A stretch of 64,000 nucleotides of DNA from Planctomycetota bacterium (GCA_021776735.1 JAJFFH010000014.1:47240-111239); one strand, 5' to 3'; shown: positions 24,269 through 33,259, counted from the first letter of the stretch. Notes: generated by a model not told the origin, from the sequence alone. Program-made: numbers and translations.

Positions 24269-25344
24269 CGCTCAGATTGATGGCCATTGTAGGCGTACGT
24301 CCACAATACATCAAGGCCGCAGCCTTGACACAGATCGTAGCTCGTCACAACCGGACCGACGCTCGGAAGATTGAGCTGTCGTTTATCGACTCTGGACAAC
24401 ACTATAGTCGGGAACTTTCTCCGTCGTTTCTCATTGAAGCTCTCGCGTTTCGCGAGCGCGTCGAGCACACAACCAAGGACCCCTTCGGGGTCTTTCTCGA
24501 TTCGATCAGCGAGATCGGCATTCGTATTCGCGCGGACGACCCCGATGGTGTGATCGTTGTCGGAGACGCCAACCCCACTTTGGTGGGCGCGATTGTCGCC
24601 TCAAAGCTTGACCTCCCGGTCATTCACTTCGAGGCCGGAGCAAAGAGGGACCCCGCAGAGCAAGAAGAGCGTAACCGTCGCGTTGTCGATTCCCTGGCGA
24701 CCCTGCGGTTGTGCGTATCCCAAAGAGCTGTGGCAGTACTTGAGGGGGAGGGACTACCAAAGAACAACGTGTGGACGGGAGATCTATGGTACGACCAATT
24801 CATGAGGATTGCGTCTTCCCCGCTGCGTGGTCGCCCTTGTGTGCGGGAAACAGTGCTCGTCACGATTCACAGACCGCATAACCTGCTCACTTCAACGTTA
24901 GGGGCGATTTCCGGGGAGCTGGCGGGCCTGGGGCGGCCCGTTCGTTGGGTGACTCATCCGCGAACACATGGACTCGTGAGTCGACTCTGTCGCGGAGTGG
25001 CGAGCATCCGCGTTGAGCCCGCGCTCTCATACCGCGATGTCGTTTGCGCAATGTGCGAGAGTGTGTATGTCGTAACAGACTCAGGGGGGCTCATTCGTGA
25101 GGCCCATCACCTTGGTCGACGGGTCTTGGTTCGGAGAGACATCGGAGGATGGGTCGAATTGATGGAAGCCGGGGTCAATCGGCGCATCGGTAGAAGCTCG
25201 TCTGACATCCACGCCGGGCTCGAGTGGGCCGAGCGGCATTGGAACGACGAGTATCCTTCGAGTTCACCGCTACGTCGAGCAGATGGTGCAAGAATAGCGC
25301 TCGAAGCGATACTCAGTACCGTGGGGTCAAGGGATGAGACATAG
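24247..25344 (+). CDS. UDP-N-acetylglucosamine 2-epimerase family protein
   Basis: The 365-residue protein has the epimerase landmarks: MAIVGVRPQYIKAAAL, GVIVVGDANPTLVGA, PVIHFEAGAKRD, EERNRRVVDSLA, VLVTIHRPHN and VYVVTDSGGLIREAHHLG. These enzymes interconvert UDP-GlcNAc and UDP-ManNAc for surface polysaccharides. The GTG start at 24247 lies inside the divergent acyltransferase gene. Its 3' end overlaps the membrane-protein gene at 25334 by 11 nt, so it is coupled to the NACHT operon. Confidence 0.88.
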   Translation: MSQTQRSPLRLMAIVGVRPQYIKAAALTQIVARHNRTDARKIELSFIDSGQHYSRELSPSFLIEALAFRERVEHTTKDPFGVFLDSISEIGIRIRADDPDGVIVVGDANPTLVGAIVASKLDLPVIHFEAGAKRDPAEQEERNRRVVDSLATLRLCVSQRAVAVLEGEGLPKNNVWTGDLWYDQFMRIASSPLRGRPCVRETVLVTIHRPHNLLTSTLGAISGELAGLGRPVRWVTHPRTHGLVSRLCRGVASIRVEPALSYRDVVCAMCESVYVVTDSGGLIREAHHLGRRVLVRRDIGGWVELMEAGVNRRIGRSSSDIHAGLEWAERHWNDEYPSSSPLRRADGARIALEAILSTVGSRDET

Positions 25345-25984
25345 ATGCCTTTTATGCCGCTTGCGCACGGTGTGGGATTCCGTGTTTTTCCGTCTCTTCC
25401 TGATTGGCTCGACGGTGTTGATGCTGCTGCTCCAGCTCTGGGGGCTCAGTCTCTTCGGCGACGCCTTCGATCCTCAACGGGCAGGAACTGTCGCGTCGTG
25501 GTTTACGGGCTTGCTGACTGTCGGTGTGATCATGACCGGAGTAATCGCTCTCCGTGCTGACCGCGCGAGATTCGATTCAGAGGTCATGCGCCAGGAGAAG
25601 GCGAAGAAGAACGCGGAGGTGGCCGCGCATGACGCCCAAATGTTGGCAGCCCGGGAAGCCGCCGGGCGCGTGTATGCTTGGTTGGAGCCCGTTCGAGATA
25701 AAGTCGGACGGGTCACGACAGTCGACTGCCACGTTGAAAACAAGACATCAATGCCGGTCTACCAGTGGCAGGTTGAAGCACAGGGTACCGATGCTCGAAT
25801 AGAGTCCACGGTAGCCGGGCCGATCATACCGGGCCACTCGCGACATAAGTTGCCAACCGATCCGTGGGCAAAACTAGTTCGCGATGCCGACTCTCAACGT
25901 GTGGTGATTCAGTTCATGGCAGCAAATGGAGAGCTGTTGCGCAGGGAATCGACCGGCGAGCTCAAGGTAGTGGCAGGGACATAG
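25334..25984 (+). CDS. two-pass membrane protein coupled to the NACHT gene
   Basis: The 216-residue product has two hydrophobic helices (FFRLFLIGSTVLMLLLQLWG and SWFTGLLTVGVIMTGVIAL), then a charged helix (RADRARFDSEVMRQEKAKKN) and a beta-rich C-terminal domain (TTVDCHVENKTSMPVYQWQV). The stop codon shares a base with the GTG start of the NACHT-FGE gene. The topology puts the soluble domain on one face of the membrane and would suit a membrane anchor or effector for the NTPase. Confidence 0.75.
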   Translation: MRHRCLLCRLRTVWDSVFFRLFLIGSTVLMLLLQLWGLSLFGDAFDPQRAGTVASWFTGLLTVGVIMTGVIALRADRARFDSEVMRQEKAKKNAEVAAHDAQMLAAREAAGRVYAWLEPVRDKVGRVTTVDCHVENKTSMPVYQWQVEAQGTDARIESTVAGPIIPGHSRHKLPTDPWAKLVRDADSQRVVIQFMAANGELLRRESTGELKVVAGT

Positions 25985-28731
25985 TGTCTGACGAAGACCG
26001 TTCAGCACATTTGCATATCCTCGGTAGCATGTATGAGGAGCTTGCGTACCTACAAAACCCAGTCGTACTCGCAAGACTGGCTACTAGAGACCGTGCACCG
26101 GCGATGTCCGTCTGGAACACCCATGTGCGGCTGCGAACGGACATTGTCGTTGATCTTGAAGTGCGCGACCAAAAACCGGCGCGAATAGCCCTTCGGTATG
26201 CTGGCGGAACACCGATAGCCGAAATCGACCAACAGGGTGTGTGGACGGATGCCCAGGCACTTAATCCCGAGTTTGGGACACTGCTCGCGACGGCAGTTGA
26301 CAGGATGCTCCAAGGACATCGCGTAGCAGGAATCTGCCTCAAGAGCCGCCCGCTCATTGCTGCGCCGCTTTGGGCGGATGGACCGAGGAGCGACGTGGGC
26401 GCGCTCGATGCGTTCTCCGCCTTGAGTCTGTTTCGCCGAACAGTGCTCCTTGGGCCGCCAGGAGCCGGCAAGAGCACGGTGGCGAGGGCAGTCGCGTCAT
26501 GTCACGTCGGCGCAGTCTTGGACCCTCCGAAGGAAGAGTCGCCGCAGGCTTTGGGAATGTGGGCAGCCGAGCCCCTCACGCCCGTGTTCGTCGAACTTCG
26601 GGAGTTGGTAAACTGGCCAGAGTTCCCACCTCTCGATGCGAATGCAAACGCGCAGAACCTGATCGACTTCTATGTGGAGAGATACGCCGACGGAGATCGG
26701 CGCTTTCTTTCCCAGCTGATCTCTGATCTGCAGCGCGGTAAGGCCCTGATCATACTCGATGGGCTTGATGAAGTGGCGATACCGTTCGATGTGCCAGATG
26801 CGCTCTCCGCGGTGCGACGCCAGCTTCAGTCGTTGATAAGATCTCTCGGGGTCCGATTCCCCTTGTGTCGAGTGATCGTGACGTCCCGTCCGGCCGGGTA
26901 CTCGGGTTGGACCCTTGAGGATTACAACGTTGTACGGCTGTTGCCGCTCAACGACCATGAGGCCCTCGAATTGTCACGCCGCCTGCTCAACGCGCTTGGT
27001 TACGGAGAGGCGGCTCGCAAGACGCTGCAAAGTCGACTCAAGTATGAGCTTGGCCGCGTTCCCCGAGAGCTCCGCGAGCAGCCTCTCTTTACGACGCTCC
27101 TTCTGATGCTGTTCCTTGACACAAAAGGGGATCTTCCCCGGAACAGGGCGGAACTCCTTGAGGCGTCAATCGGCGTGCTGCTGACGTCCTGGACGCTGCC
27201 CCGGGTCGGGGAGACCAGTCTCCAAGCATACCTAAACTGCGAGACCGAACAACTGTACGACGGGCTAGCGGCGCTAGCGTTCAGAGTCCACCGAGAGTCG
27301 TCTGTCAGCCCCGCGCTAACGGATGCAGCAGAGCCAGTCTTGAGTTTGGGCACCGTTTTGGAAGAACTCTTCGAGATTGGCGGACACATTAATCTCATCA
27401 AAGCGCTCGACTTCCTGAGCAATCGCTGCGGAATCCTCGTGTCGCCAGCGCCTAGAGTCTATCGGTTCGCGCACCGGCTGCTGCGCGAGTATCTCGCCGC
27501 GTCCCACTTGTCGCGGCAGCCCGACTGTAGTCGCCTTGTTCGCAAACTCCTAGATGGCAACGCGCGCGCGTGGGAAGAGCCTGCGTTGCTGCTCGGCGAC
27601 CTGCTTCTTGCCAAAAGGAAGTTCGGCGAGCTCTGGGGGTTGATCGACGAACTCCTGACGCCAGGAACAGGGCCTAGAAGACGTTGGGGGAAGGCGCGCG
27701 CGCACCTCGTCTGGCTCGCTGGCCGAATCCTGCATGAGCAAGATAGCAAGCAGTTTGCCGGTGCTGCGTTCGAGCGAGTCAGGCGGGTGCTACGCCGGAA
27801 CCTACAGAAGGTGCTGTCTCCTCGGAGCGAGCTCCCTGCGAATCGGCGCGTGGAAGCTGCGGAGGTGCTGGCATCCTTGGGGGATGCGCGGCCTGGGATT
27901 GGATTACGTTCGGGTGTACCTGATATTGACTGGGTGCGGGTTCCTTGCGGGGAATTCGAGATGGGCACAAGCGATGAGGAAGCTCGGTCCCTGGATGCAC
28001 TTCATGAGGGACAGACGTGGGATTTCGGTCGAGAGCGGCCGGTCTCGCTTGTTGTGGTAAGTGAGTTCGAGATTGGCCGCTACCCCGTGACCAATCTGCA
28101 GTATCAGTCCTTTGTGAGCGCCGCGGACGGATTCGGAACCGACTCCTGGTGGACTCGACCTGGGCTGCAGTGGCGCTTGAGCAACTCGCCTGCGCCTGCT
28201 CACGATCGTGAGTCTAGGTCAACCTGTCCTCAAACGGGCGTCACATGGTATGAAGCGGTAGCGTTCTGCAATTGGCTATCGCATCGCGCAGGCGAGTCGA
28301 TTCGCTTGCCCACCGAGCCAGAATGGGAGTTTGCCGCGCGCGGCCCGGAACATGGTGTGTTTCCCTGGGGCTCAGCTCCTGACGCGTCGAAAGCTAATGT
28401 GGCTGATACGGGGCTTGGTCGGGTTGCCCCCGTCGGTTGCTTTGATATGGCGTATCGCGCAAAGACAGCCAGGCCGGCAGAAATGATCGGAAACGTTTGG
28501 GAGTGGTGCAGCACGATCATGCAGTCGCAAGACGGCCGTGTTTTTGCATACCCGTACTTGCGGGACGAGCGTGAGGAGCCGAACTCCGACGACCGATGGC
28601 TAAGGGTGACGAGAGGCGGGTATCATGGCAACATCCCGATCGTAGCTCGTTGCGCCTATCGAGGCCGTGACTTGCCTTCAGCAAGACTTGCTCGACAAGG
28701 GTTCAGGGTTGCTCGCGAGATGCACGAGTAG
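25984..28731 (+). CDS. NACHT NTPase fused to FGE-sulfatase (CLec-fold) domain
   Basis: The 915-residue product, starting at GTG, has an N-terminal domain of ~140 residues. A NACHT NTPase follows, with Walker A VLLGPPGAGKSTVARAV (~154-170), Walker B ALIILDGLDEVAIP (~252-265) and VIVTSRPAGYSGW (~298), then a helical region (~400-640). The last ~260 residues are an FGE-sulfatase domain: GEFEMGTSDEEA, YPVTNLQYQSFV, TWYEAVAFCNWLSH, IRLPTEPEWEFAARG, NVWEWCS and RQGFRVAREM. NACHT proteins of the STAND class act as sensors in bacterial antiphage defence. An FGE/C-lectin domain at the C-terminus could be the ligand-binding part. No reverse transcriptase was seen, so a diversity-generating role is unlikely. 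Confidence 0.88.
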   Translation: MSDEDRSAHLHILGSMYEELAYLQNPVVLARLATRDRAPAMSVWNTHVRLRTDIVVDLEVRDQKPARIALRYAGGTPIAEIDQQGVWTDAQALNPEFGTLLATAVDRMLQGHRVAGICLKSRPLIAAPLWADGPRSDVGALDAFSALSLFRRTVLLGPPGAGKSTVARAVASCHVGAVLDPPKEESPQALGMWAAEPLTPVFVELRELVNWPEFPPLDANANAQNLIDFYVERYADGDRRFLSQLISDLQRGKALIILDGLDEVAIPFDVPDALSAVRRQLQSLIRSLGVRFPLCRVIVTSRPAGYSGWTLEDYNVVRLLPLNDHEALELSRRLLNALGYGEAARKTLQSRLKYELGRVPRELREQPLFTTLLLMLFLDTKGDLPRNRAELLEASIGVLLTSWTLPRVGETSLQAYLNCETEQLYDGLAALAFRVHRESSVSPALTDAAEPVLSLGTVLEELFEIGGHINLIKALDFLSNRCGILVSPAPRVYRFAHRLLREYLAASHLSRQPDCSRLVRKLLDGNARAWEEPALLLGDLLLAKRKFGELWGLIDELLTPGTGPRRRWGKARAHLVWLAGRILHEQDSKQFAGAAFERVRRVLRRNLQKVLSPRSELPANRRVEAAEVLASLGDARPGIGLRSGVPDIDWVRVPCGEFEMGTSDEEARSLDALHEGQTWDFGRERPVSLVVVSEFEIGRYPVTNLQYQSFVSAADGFGTDSWWTRPGLQWRLSNSPAPAHDRESRSTCPQTGVTWYEAVAFCNWLSHRAGESIRLPTEPEWEFAARGPEHGVFPWGSAPDASKANVADTGLGRVAPVGCFDMAYRAKTARPAEMIGNVWEWCSTIMQSQDGRVFAYPYLRDEREEPNSDDRWLRVTRGGYHGNIPIVARCAYRGRDLPSARLARQGFRVAREMHE

Positions 28732-28735
28732 TCGC

Positions 28736-29587
28736 ATGCCGGTAGATCGTGAGCAGGGCTGGTTTCTTGAGGCGGAGAGGGAGGTTGAGGTTCGATCCTT
28801 CGACGGAGTGACTCTGCGCGGGGGCCAACAAAGAGCCGACGAAGAGCGAGCGCGAGTTGTCATGGCCCACGGAGCGGGTTCAGATCGACGCGAGGACGGG
28901 TTCTACTCAGGAGCCGTAGCGCTCATGCGTCGGGCCGGAGTCTCGACACTACGCTACGACCTGCGGGGTCATGGCGAGAGCGAAGGCAAGCTAGAAGAGC
29001 TCACACTCGCCGGAATGCTGAACGATTTGAACATCATGGTTGAGCATATGTGTCCGGATGATCCTTCGAGCGTTCATCTGATCGGAGCGAGCTTCAGCGG
29101 AGGTGTCACGGCCTTCTACGCAGCAAAAAGGGGTGCGGCGTCGCTCAGCCTCATATACCCGGTTCTGGACTATCGGAGACGATATCTCCTCGAAAAGCCG
29201 TATTGGGACGGCAGCCGGATCTCTTCCGCCTGCGCCGCGATGCTGACCGAGGATGGCTGGATCGATCACTTGGGCGTGTTGAAACTGGGCCGCTGCTTTC
29301 TGAACGAATTGCCATGGATCGACCCTACGCTTGTCGCCGATGACATTTCGTGTCCGACTATCGTCTTCCACGGTACAGAAGACACGAGAGTGCCGGCTGC
29401 GGCGTCGATCAAGTGGGTGTCTGATGTGGCAGGTGCACAGCTAGTTCTTGTGAACGGCGCGGATCACGAACTCGCAGAGCCTGGAGACGGGGCTCACGAA
29501 TCGGAACGGACCGTGGCGTGGCACGCAGAGGTGCAGCAGTCGATCATCAATTGGATCCTCAGGGCGGAAGAGAACGCGCGAAAGTAG
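28736..29587 (+). CDS. alpha/beta hydrolase
   Basis: ATG 28736, 4 nt after the NACHT-FGE stop, gives a 283-residue hydrolase. The triad is visible: Ser in LIGASFSGGVTAF, Asp in FHGTEDTRVPAAAS and His in NGADHELAEPG. The N-terminus has RVVMAHGAGSDRREDGFYSG and LRYDLRGHGESEGK, as in serine esterase/lipase folds. No signal peptide. The tight spacing makes it part of the NACHT operon, where it could be an effector or a tailoring enzyme. Confidence 0.85.
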   Translation: MPVDREQGWFLEAEREVEVRSFDGVTLRGGQQRADEERARVVMAHGAGSDRREDGFYSGAVALMRRAGVSTLRYDLRGHGESEGKLEELTLAGMLNDLNIMVEHMCPDDPSSVHLIGASFSGGVTAFYAAKRGAASLSLIYPVLDYRRRYLLEKPYWDGSRISSACAAMLTEDGWIDHLGVLKLGRCFLNELPWIDPTLVADDISCPTIVFHGTEDTRVPAAASIKWVSDVAGAQLVLVNGADHELAEPGDGAHESERTVAWHAEVQQSIINWILRAEENARK

Positions 29588-29943
29588 ACCTAGACCTGAG
29601 GCGAACGCGGGAATGGGACGTGGAATCAAGACAGCGGGCAGCCCGACAAGAAACGTGGAGCCACTTGATAGTAGGCACGAATGGCGGAGTGGTGATCAGC
29701 CGGCATACGGCGAGAGCGGCTTTGTTCGGCAAGCTCCACGCGGCCAGAGAGTAAGCGTCCGACGAACCCCATCGACCGTGAGGCTGTAGTGCTTCTGCGC
29801 GGTTTTCGGGATTGGAGTCGCTCTGGCACGGCACGGGAGGGCGATGTGCGGCGGGGGCAAGCCGGCCCCTGAAACGACGGTGGCCTCTCGCGAGCCGTAG
29901 CCCTGAGCAAGCCGAGGCCGTGAACCGAGGCCGCACATGAGCG
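29588..29943. other. gene-poor spacer, possible integrase tail remnant
   Basis: No intact gene was seen in 356 nt. On the minus strand at 29786-29809 the peptide PKTAQKHY resembles the tyrosine-containing C-terminal motif of tyrosine recombinases, but the flanking sequence gives no further support. Confidence 0.3.
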
Positions 29944-30330
29944 ATGTCCCACTCTCCCACTATCCTCAGCGGTTCCATGGAGTTCATCAGCGGCACGGCC
30001 TTGACCCATTTGCTTCGGCAGGCTCACGCGAGAGAAGACCTAAGATTGAGCCTGCCCGACCGGATGGGTCGCCTGCTGGTCTCATTCATCGAGGGCTCTC
30101 AGGCGGTCATGGTCTGGCGAGCGCACGGCGACGAGCTGGACTTCGTCGATCTGCTCTGCTTTCACGAAGCGAAGATCGTCATGACCTTGCTCCGAGACGC
30201 GCTGACGGAAGTCTGGCGACGCCACTACAACGACCAGCAGACCCGAGAACGTGAGTTCGAGGCTACGCTCGATGCCGTGTCCCGGTTTCTCGAGCAGCCG
30301 TATCCTCGACCGGAGTGGCTGCTTCGATAA
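29944..30330 (+). CDS. hypothetical protein of the mobile region
   Basis: This 128-residue soluble protein has a beta-rich N-terminal half (SFIEGSQAVMVWRAHGDELD) and a helical C-terminal half (LTEVWRRHYNDQQTREREFE). ATG 29977 is an alternative start. It converges on the ArdC operon, with a terminator hairpin between them. I do not recognise the family. Position suggests an accessory gene of the transfer region. Confidence 0.6.
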   Translation: MSHSPTILSGSMEFISGTALTHLLRQAHAREDLRLSLPDRMGRLLVSFIEGSQAVMVWRAHGDELDFVDLLCFHEAKIVMTLLRDALTEVWRRHYNDQQTREREFEATLDAVSRFLEQPYPRPEWLLR

Positions 30331-30370
30331 CCGGTTTGCAGCACACGTCGCGGTCGCTGACTGACGTTCT

Positions 30371-30401
30371 AAGAAAAGCCCGACGCGGAAACGCGTCGGG
30401 C
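30371..30401 (-). terminator. intrinsic terminator of the ArdC operon
   Basis: A perfect 10-bp stem (30378-30387 with 30392-30401, GAAA-type loop) is followed on the minus strand by TTTTCTT. It lies 50 nt downstream of the ardC stop. Confidence 0.7.
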
Positions 30402-30452
30402 GGTAGAGCGGAATGAGCTGTCATGAAGGAGCGATTGCTCTGGACCCATGGG

Positions 30453-31388
30453 TCACGGTGAGGGCGGTTGATGTGATTCGACCCCGGTGAGCCTCGCGAG
30501 GAACTCGCACGCCTTGCGTGCCATGCTCGCTGTGGAGAAGATCGCTCGCTTGTCGTCCTTGAGCGCCTTCGTCCAGCTTCCGATGTACTCGGGATGTCGG
30601 AGCGTCCCGTCAACCTGGAACTGCTGGCAGAGGAAGGCTGAGCCGAACTCGGCGACCAACTCTTCTCGGGCGTAGTCCGCGTCGCCGAATCGTTTGCCGA
30701 ACGTCCTCGGCGAGCGCGACTCGTCCCCGGTCCAGTGGATCAGTTCGTGGAACGCGGTTGCGTAGTAGGTGGCGAGGTCGTCGAACGCTTCGGGTTGAGG
30801 GAGCCGGATGTAGTCGCGGGGCCGGCGCATGTAGCAGGCCACCGAACCGCCGTAACGGATGTCCGCCTTCGTCGCTTCGAGAAACGTCTCGCAGCGGACG
30901 TCGCGCTCGATCTCGGGGAGGAGATCGACGGTTGAGGACGGAAGATCGAGCCCTTCGCACTGGGCGATGTTGAAGACCGTGTAGTGCCGGAGCACAGGGA
31001 CGGACTTGGGCTCGTGGCCGGATTCGGCATCTTCGGCCTCAATCTTGATTGGCTTCCAGAGGATCACCAACGTCCCCTCCTCGCCCTTCCGGACGTGTCC
31101 GCCGAGCTTCCGGGCTTGCCGGTACGTGGTCCAGCGCGGGTCTTCGTAGCGACCCTCGGCCATGGCGAGCGTCAAGAGCATCACGTTGATGCCGTGGTAG
31201 CTGCGGTCGGTGAGCGCGTTTCTGAGGTCTCCGGAGACGCCGACAGTTCGCCAGGGGCGTACCCAGGGAGCGACTCCTTTCTGAAGTGCGGAGACAATCC
31301 GATCCGTGACTTCTTGGTAGATGTCGCGGCGCGGGGGCTTGGGCGAAAAAGTGGGGGCGCGGTGTGCCCCTTTTTTGCGGTGGTTCAT
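30453..31388 (-). CDS. ArdC-like antirestriction protein
   Basis: The 311-residue product has the ArdC ssDNA-binding N-terminal domain (RDIYQEVTDRIVSALQKGVA, WVRPWRTVGV, LRNALTDRSYHGINVMLL) and a zinc metallopeptidase domain (YATAFHELIHWTGDESR, then REELVAEFGSAFLCQQ). ArdC proteins coat incoming single-stranded DNA during conjugation and can block restriction. It is the last gene of a five-gene minus-strand operon and overlaps radC by 4 nt. Confidence 0.88.
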   Translation of the reverse strand: MNHRKKGAHRAPTFSPKPPRRDIYQEVTDRIVSALQKGVAPWVRPWRTVGVSGDLRNALTDRSYHGINVMLLTLAMAEGRYEDPRWTTYRQARKLGGHVRKGEEGTLVILWKPIKIEAEDAESGHEPKSVPVLRHYTVFNIAQCEGLDLPSSTVDLLPEIERDVRCETFLEATKADIRYGGSVACYMRRPRDYIRLPQPEAFDDLATYYATAFHELIHWTGDESRSPRTFGKRFGDADYAREELVAEFGSAFLCQQFQVDGTLRHPEYIGSWTKALKDDKRAIFSTASMARKACEFLARLTGVESHQPPSP

Positions 31389-31816
31389 ATGATCCCGGCC
31401 TCCTTCATGGAGGAGTAACTGCCGCCGTTCGCGATGATCAGATGATCGAGGACACAAATGCCGAGAATCTCGCCGGCCTGAGTCAGGCGCCGGGTCACGG
31501 CAATGTCCTCTTCGGAAGGCTTGGTGTCGCCACTCGGATGGTTGTGAATGAGCACGATGGCGGCCGCGTTGCGGAGCAACGCCGCCTTGAAGACCTCGCG
31601 CGGATGCACGATGGACGAGGTCAACGATCCGCGGGACACGATGTGGTGTCCCCGATACCGGTGGCGTGCGTCGAGCACGGCGACCATGAAGACCTCTTGG
31701 GCCTCGTCCGCAACCAGCGGCCCGAGACGGTGCGCGATGTCTTCCGGTTTCGTGAACGGTTCGCCCACCTTGAAGGCGGGGTTCTGCTCTCGAACCAGAA
31801 TGAGTCTCAGCTCCAT
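31385..31816 (-). CDS. radC: RadC-like JAB/MPN domain protein
   Basis: The 143-residue protein is the JAMM core of RadC: FMVAVLDARHRYRGHHIVS, SSIVHPREVFKAALLRNAAA, the metal-binding VLIHNHPSGDTKPSEEDI and LDHLIIANGGSYSSMKEAG. The helix-hairpin-helix part of chromosomal RadC is absent, as is common in mobile elements. Its function is unsettled; a link to DNA transfer or repair is assumed. It overlaps the sigma-factor gene upstream by 10 nt. Confidence 0.88.
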   Translation of the reverse strand: MELRLILVREQNPAFKVGEPFTKPEDIAHRLGPLVADEAQEVFMVAVLDARHRYRGHHIVSRGSLTSSIVHPREVFKAALLRNAAAIVLIHNHPSGDTKPSEEDIAVTRRLTQAGEILGICVLDHLIIANGGSYSSMKEAGII

Positions 31817-32322
31817 GACGCACCTCCGTTCTCGGCGACCCGAAGGAGTCGTTTTCGCGAGCGGTAGATCAGGGACCTGATCGCATCGACCGTTGTGCCG
31901 AGATCGCGAGCGATCTCTCGATGGGTACGGCCCGCAGCGATGGCTCGCCAGATGGTCGAGAGCCGGCGGTTGCCGCCGGCTGCCTTGACATACTTAGAAA
32001 GCCGGATGGTCGGGTGAGACGGGGGCGTCGGCACCGGAGCGGCGACGACCAGCGTTTCGTCGAGGCGAACGTCCTTGCGTCTGTCGCGAAACGACGAGAC
32101 TGCGCGGTTGCGCACGACGATGGCGAGATACGCTCGCGTGCAGGTCGGTTGGTCGGATCGTTGAAGGACGGCGAGGAATGTTTCCTGGACAGCGTCCTCC
32201 GCGTCGGCGTGGTTTCGGGTGACGCGAAACGCGATTCTGTAGAGGAGCGGTCGGATCGTTGTGTAGAGCGCGGCGTCCGCACTCTCCGAGCTACCCTCGG
32301 GGCAGCGGCGAGAGATATCCAT
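31807..32322 (-). CDS. ECF-type RNA polymerase sigma factor
   Basis: The 171-residue product has sigma region 2 (RIAFRVTRNHADAEDAVQET, FLAVLQRS, RAYLAIVVRNRAVSSFRDRR) and region 4 (STIWRAIAAGRTHREIARDL, TTVDAIRSLIYRSRKRLL). Its ribosome binding site AAAGGAGA follows directly after an intrinsic terminator, so its expression may be set by read-through. It probably drives promoters of the mobile region. RadC and ArdC follow in the same operon. Confidence 0.85.
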   Translation of the reverse strand: MDISRRCPEGSSESADAALYTTIRPLLYRIAFRVTRNHADAEDAVQETFLAVLQRSDQPTCTRAYLAIVVRNRAVSSFRDRRKDVRLDETLVVAAPVPTPPSHPTIRLSKYVKAAGGNRRLSTIWRAIAAGRTHREIARDLGTTVDAIRSLIYRSRKRLLRVAENGGASWS

Positions 32323-32338
32323 GCTGGTCTCCTTTGGC

Positions 32339-32380
32339 CAAAAAAAGTGCCCGTCTCGGGGTCGCGGCGACGAGACGGGC
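32339..32380 (-). terminator. terminator/attenuator ahead of the sigma-factor gene
   Basis: Minus-strand hairpin with a perfect 10-bp stem (32349-32358 with 32371-32380) followed by seven T residues. The T-run ends only 17 nt before the sigma-factor ATG and touches its ribosome binding site. It separates the SWIM/nuclease pair from sigma-radC-ardC. Confidence 0.7.
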
Positions 32381-32455
32381 GTGCGGGGGAACCGTCCCCG
32401 GGACTGCGACCGGACGAGGTGCGCCAGAAGCGGCGCGAGAGTGGAGGGGGCGGCG

Positions 32456-33259
32456 CTACCGCGAAGGCGATACGTGAACGAGCGTCTCGTTCGCCTTGGC
32501 GTGCTCGCCCATGCAGACGGGCAGGTAGTCGCACCAAGCGCAGGCCATGCCTGGGCGCTTGAAGAAGCGGCCCGATCGAATGTCGTGGGCGATGGCCCCA
32601 GCTTTCTTGAGGAACTCCGTGAGTTCTCGGCCGGATCGCTTGGCGCGATGCCATTCGATCTTGGGCGTCTTCGTCTTCACGAAAACGCAGAGCGCGATCT
32701 GCTCGGCGTCGGGGACGGCGAGCTGGTAGGTCGAGAGCTGGTCCGAGAGCACCACGTCCTGCTTGCGGTATGAGGAGGCTGAGGTCTTGAAGTCGATGAC
32801 CGTTTTCTTGCCGTCGAGCGTGGCGACGAGGTCGATCACGCCGACGAACGGGATGTCGAGGCTCGTGACGTCGAACTCGAACGATGTCTCGGAGGCCGAG
32901 ACGTCGGTGAGCTTGGCGCACTCCTCGTTGACGAACTTCGTGAGGAGGGCCGTGCCTATCTCGAGAAAGCGTGCCCAGGAACTGCGGCTGCTGTACGTGA
33001 GGTCGATGTCTTCCATCGTGCGCCAGGCCGCGGCGAACCTCTCGGTCGGATCGTCGTCGCTTTGAAACATGGCGGCGAGCGCCTGGTGGATGGTCTGGCC
33101 GAAGGCCAGGTTGGCGGACTGCGATCTTGGGCGCAAGCGTTCGACGTAGTAGAGGCGATACTGCTCGGGACACAGCTCGTACTTGCTGATGCGGGAGTAC
33201 GAGAGGAAGGGCGTCTCGACGACGCCCTTCTCTTGGGTGGGCGCCGTCGCATGGTTCAT
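32456..33259 (-). CDS. PD-(D/E)XK nuclease, RecB/Cas4-like
   Basis: The 267-residue protein starts with PFLSYSRISKYELCPEQYRL, the RecB-family Ser-x-x-x-Cys helix. It has GVIDLVATLDGKKTVIDFKT (the D...D-x-K core at ~145-165), DQLSTYQLAV, and a C-terminal cysteine pair in MACAWCDYLPVC. With the N-terminal Cys this could make a Cas4/AddB-like Fe-S cluster. It overlaps the SWIM gene by 4 nt. A DNA end-processing role in transfer or replication is likely. Confidence 0.85.
   Translation of the reverse strand: MNHATAPTQEKGVVETPFLSYSRISKYELCPEQYRLYYVERLRPRSQSANLAFGQTIHQALAAMFQSDDDPTERFAAAWRTMEDIDLTYSSRSSWARFLEIGTALLTKFVNEECAKLTDVSASETSFEFDVTSLDIPFVGVIDLVATLDGKKTVIDFKTSASSYRKQDVVLSDQLSTYQLAVPDAEQIALCVFVKTKTPKIEWHRAKRSGRELTEFLKKAGAIAHDIRSGRFFKRPGMACAWCDYLPVCMGEHAKANETLVHVSPSR

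Noticed and set aside
27900..28731. Diversity-generating retroelement target (FGE/C-lectin fold at a C-terminus)
   Set aside because: No reverse transcriptase, template repeat or A-rich variable codons were found near the FGE domain.
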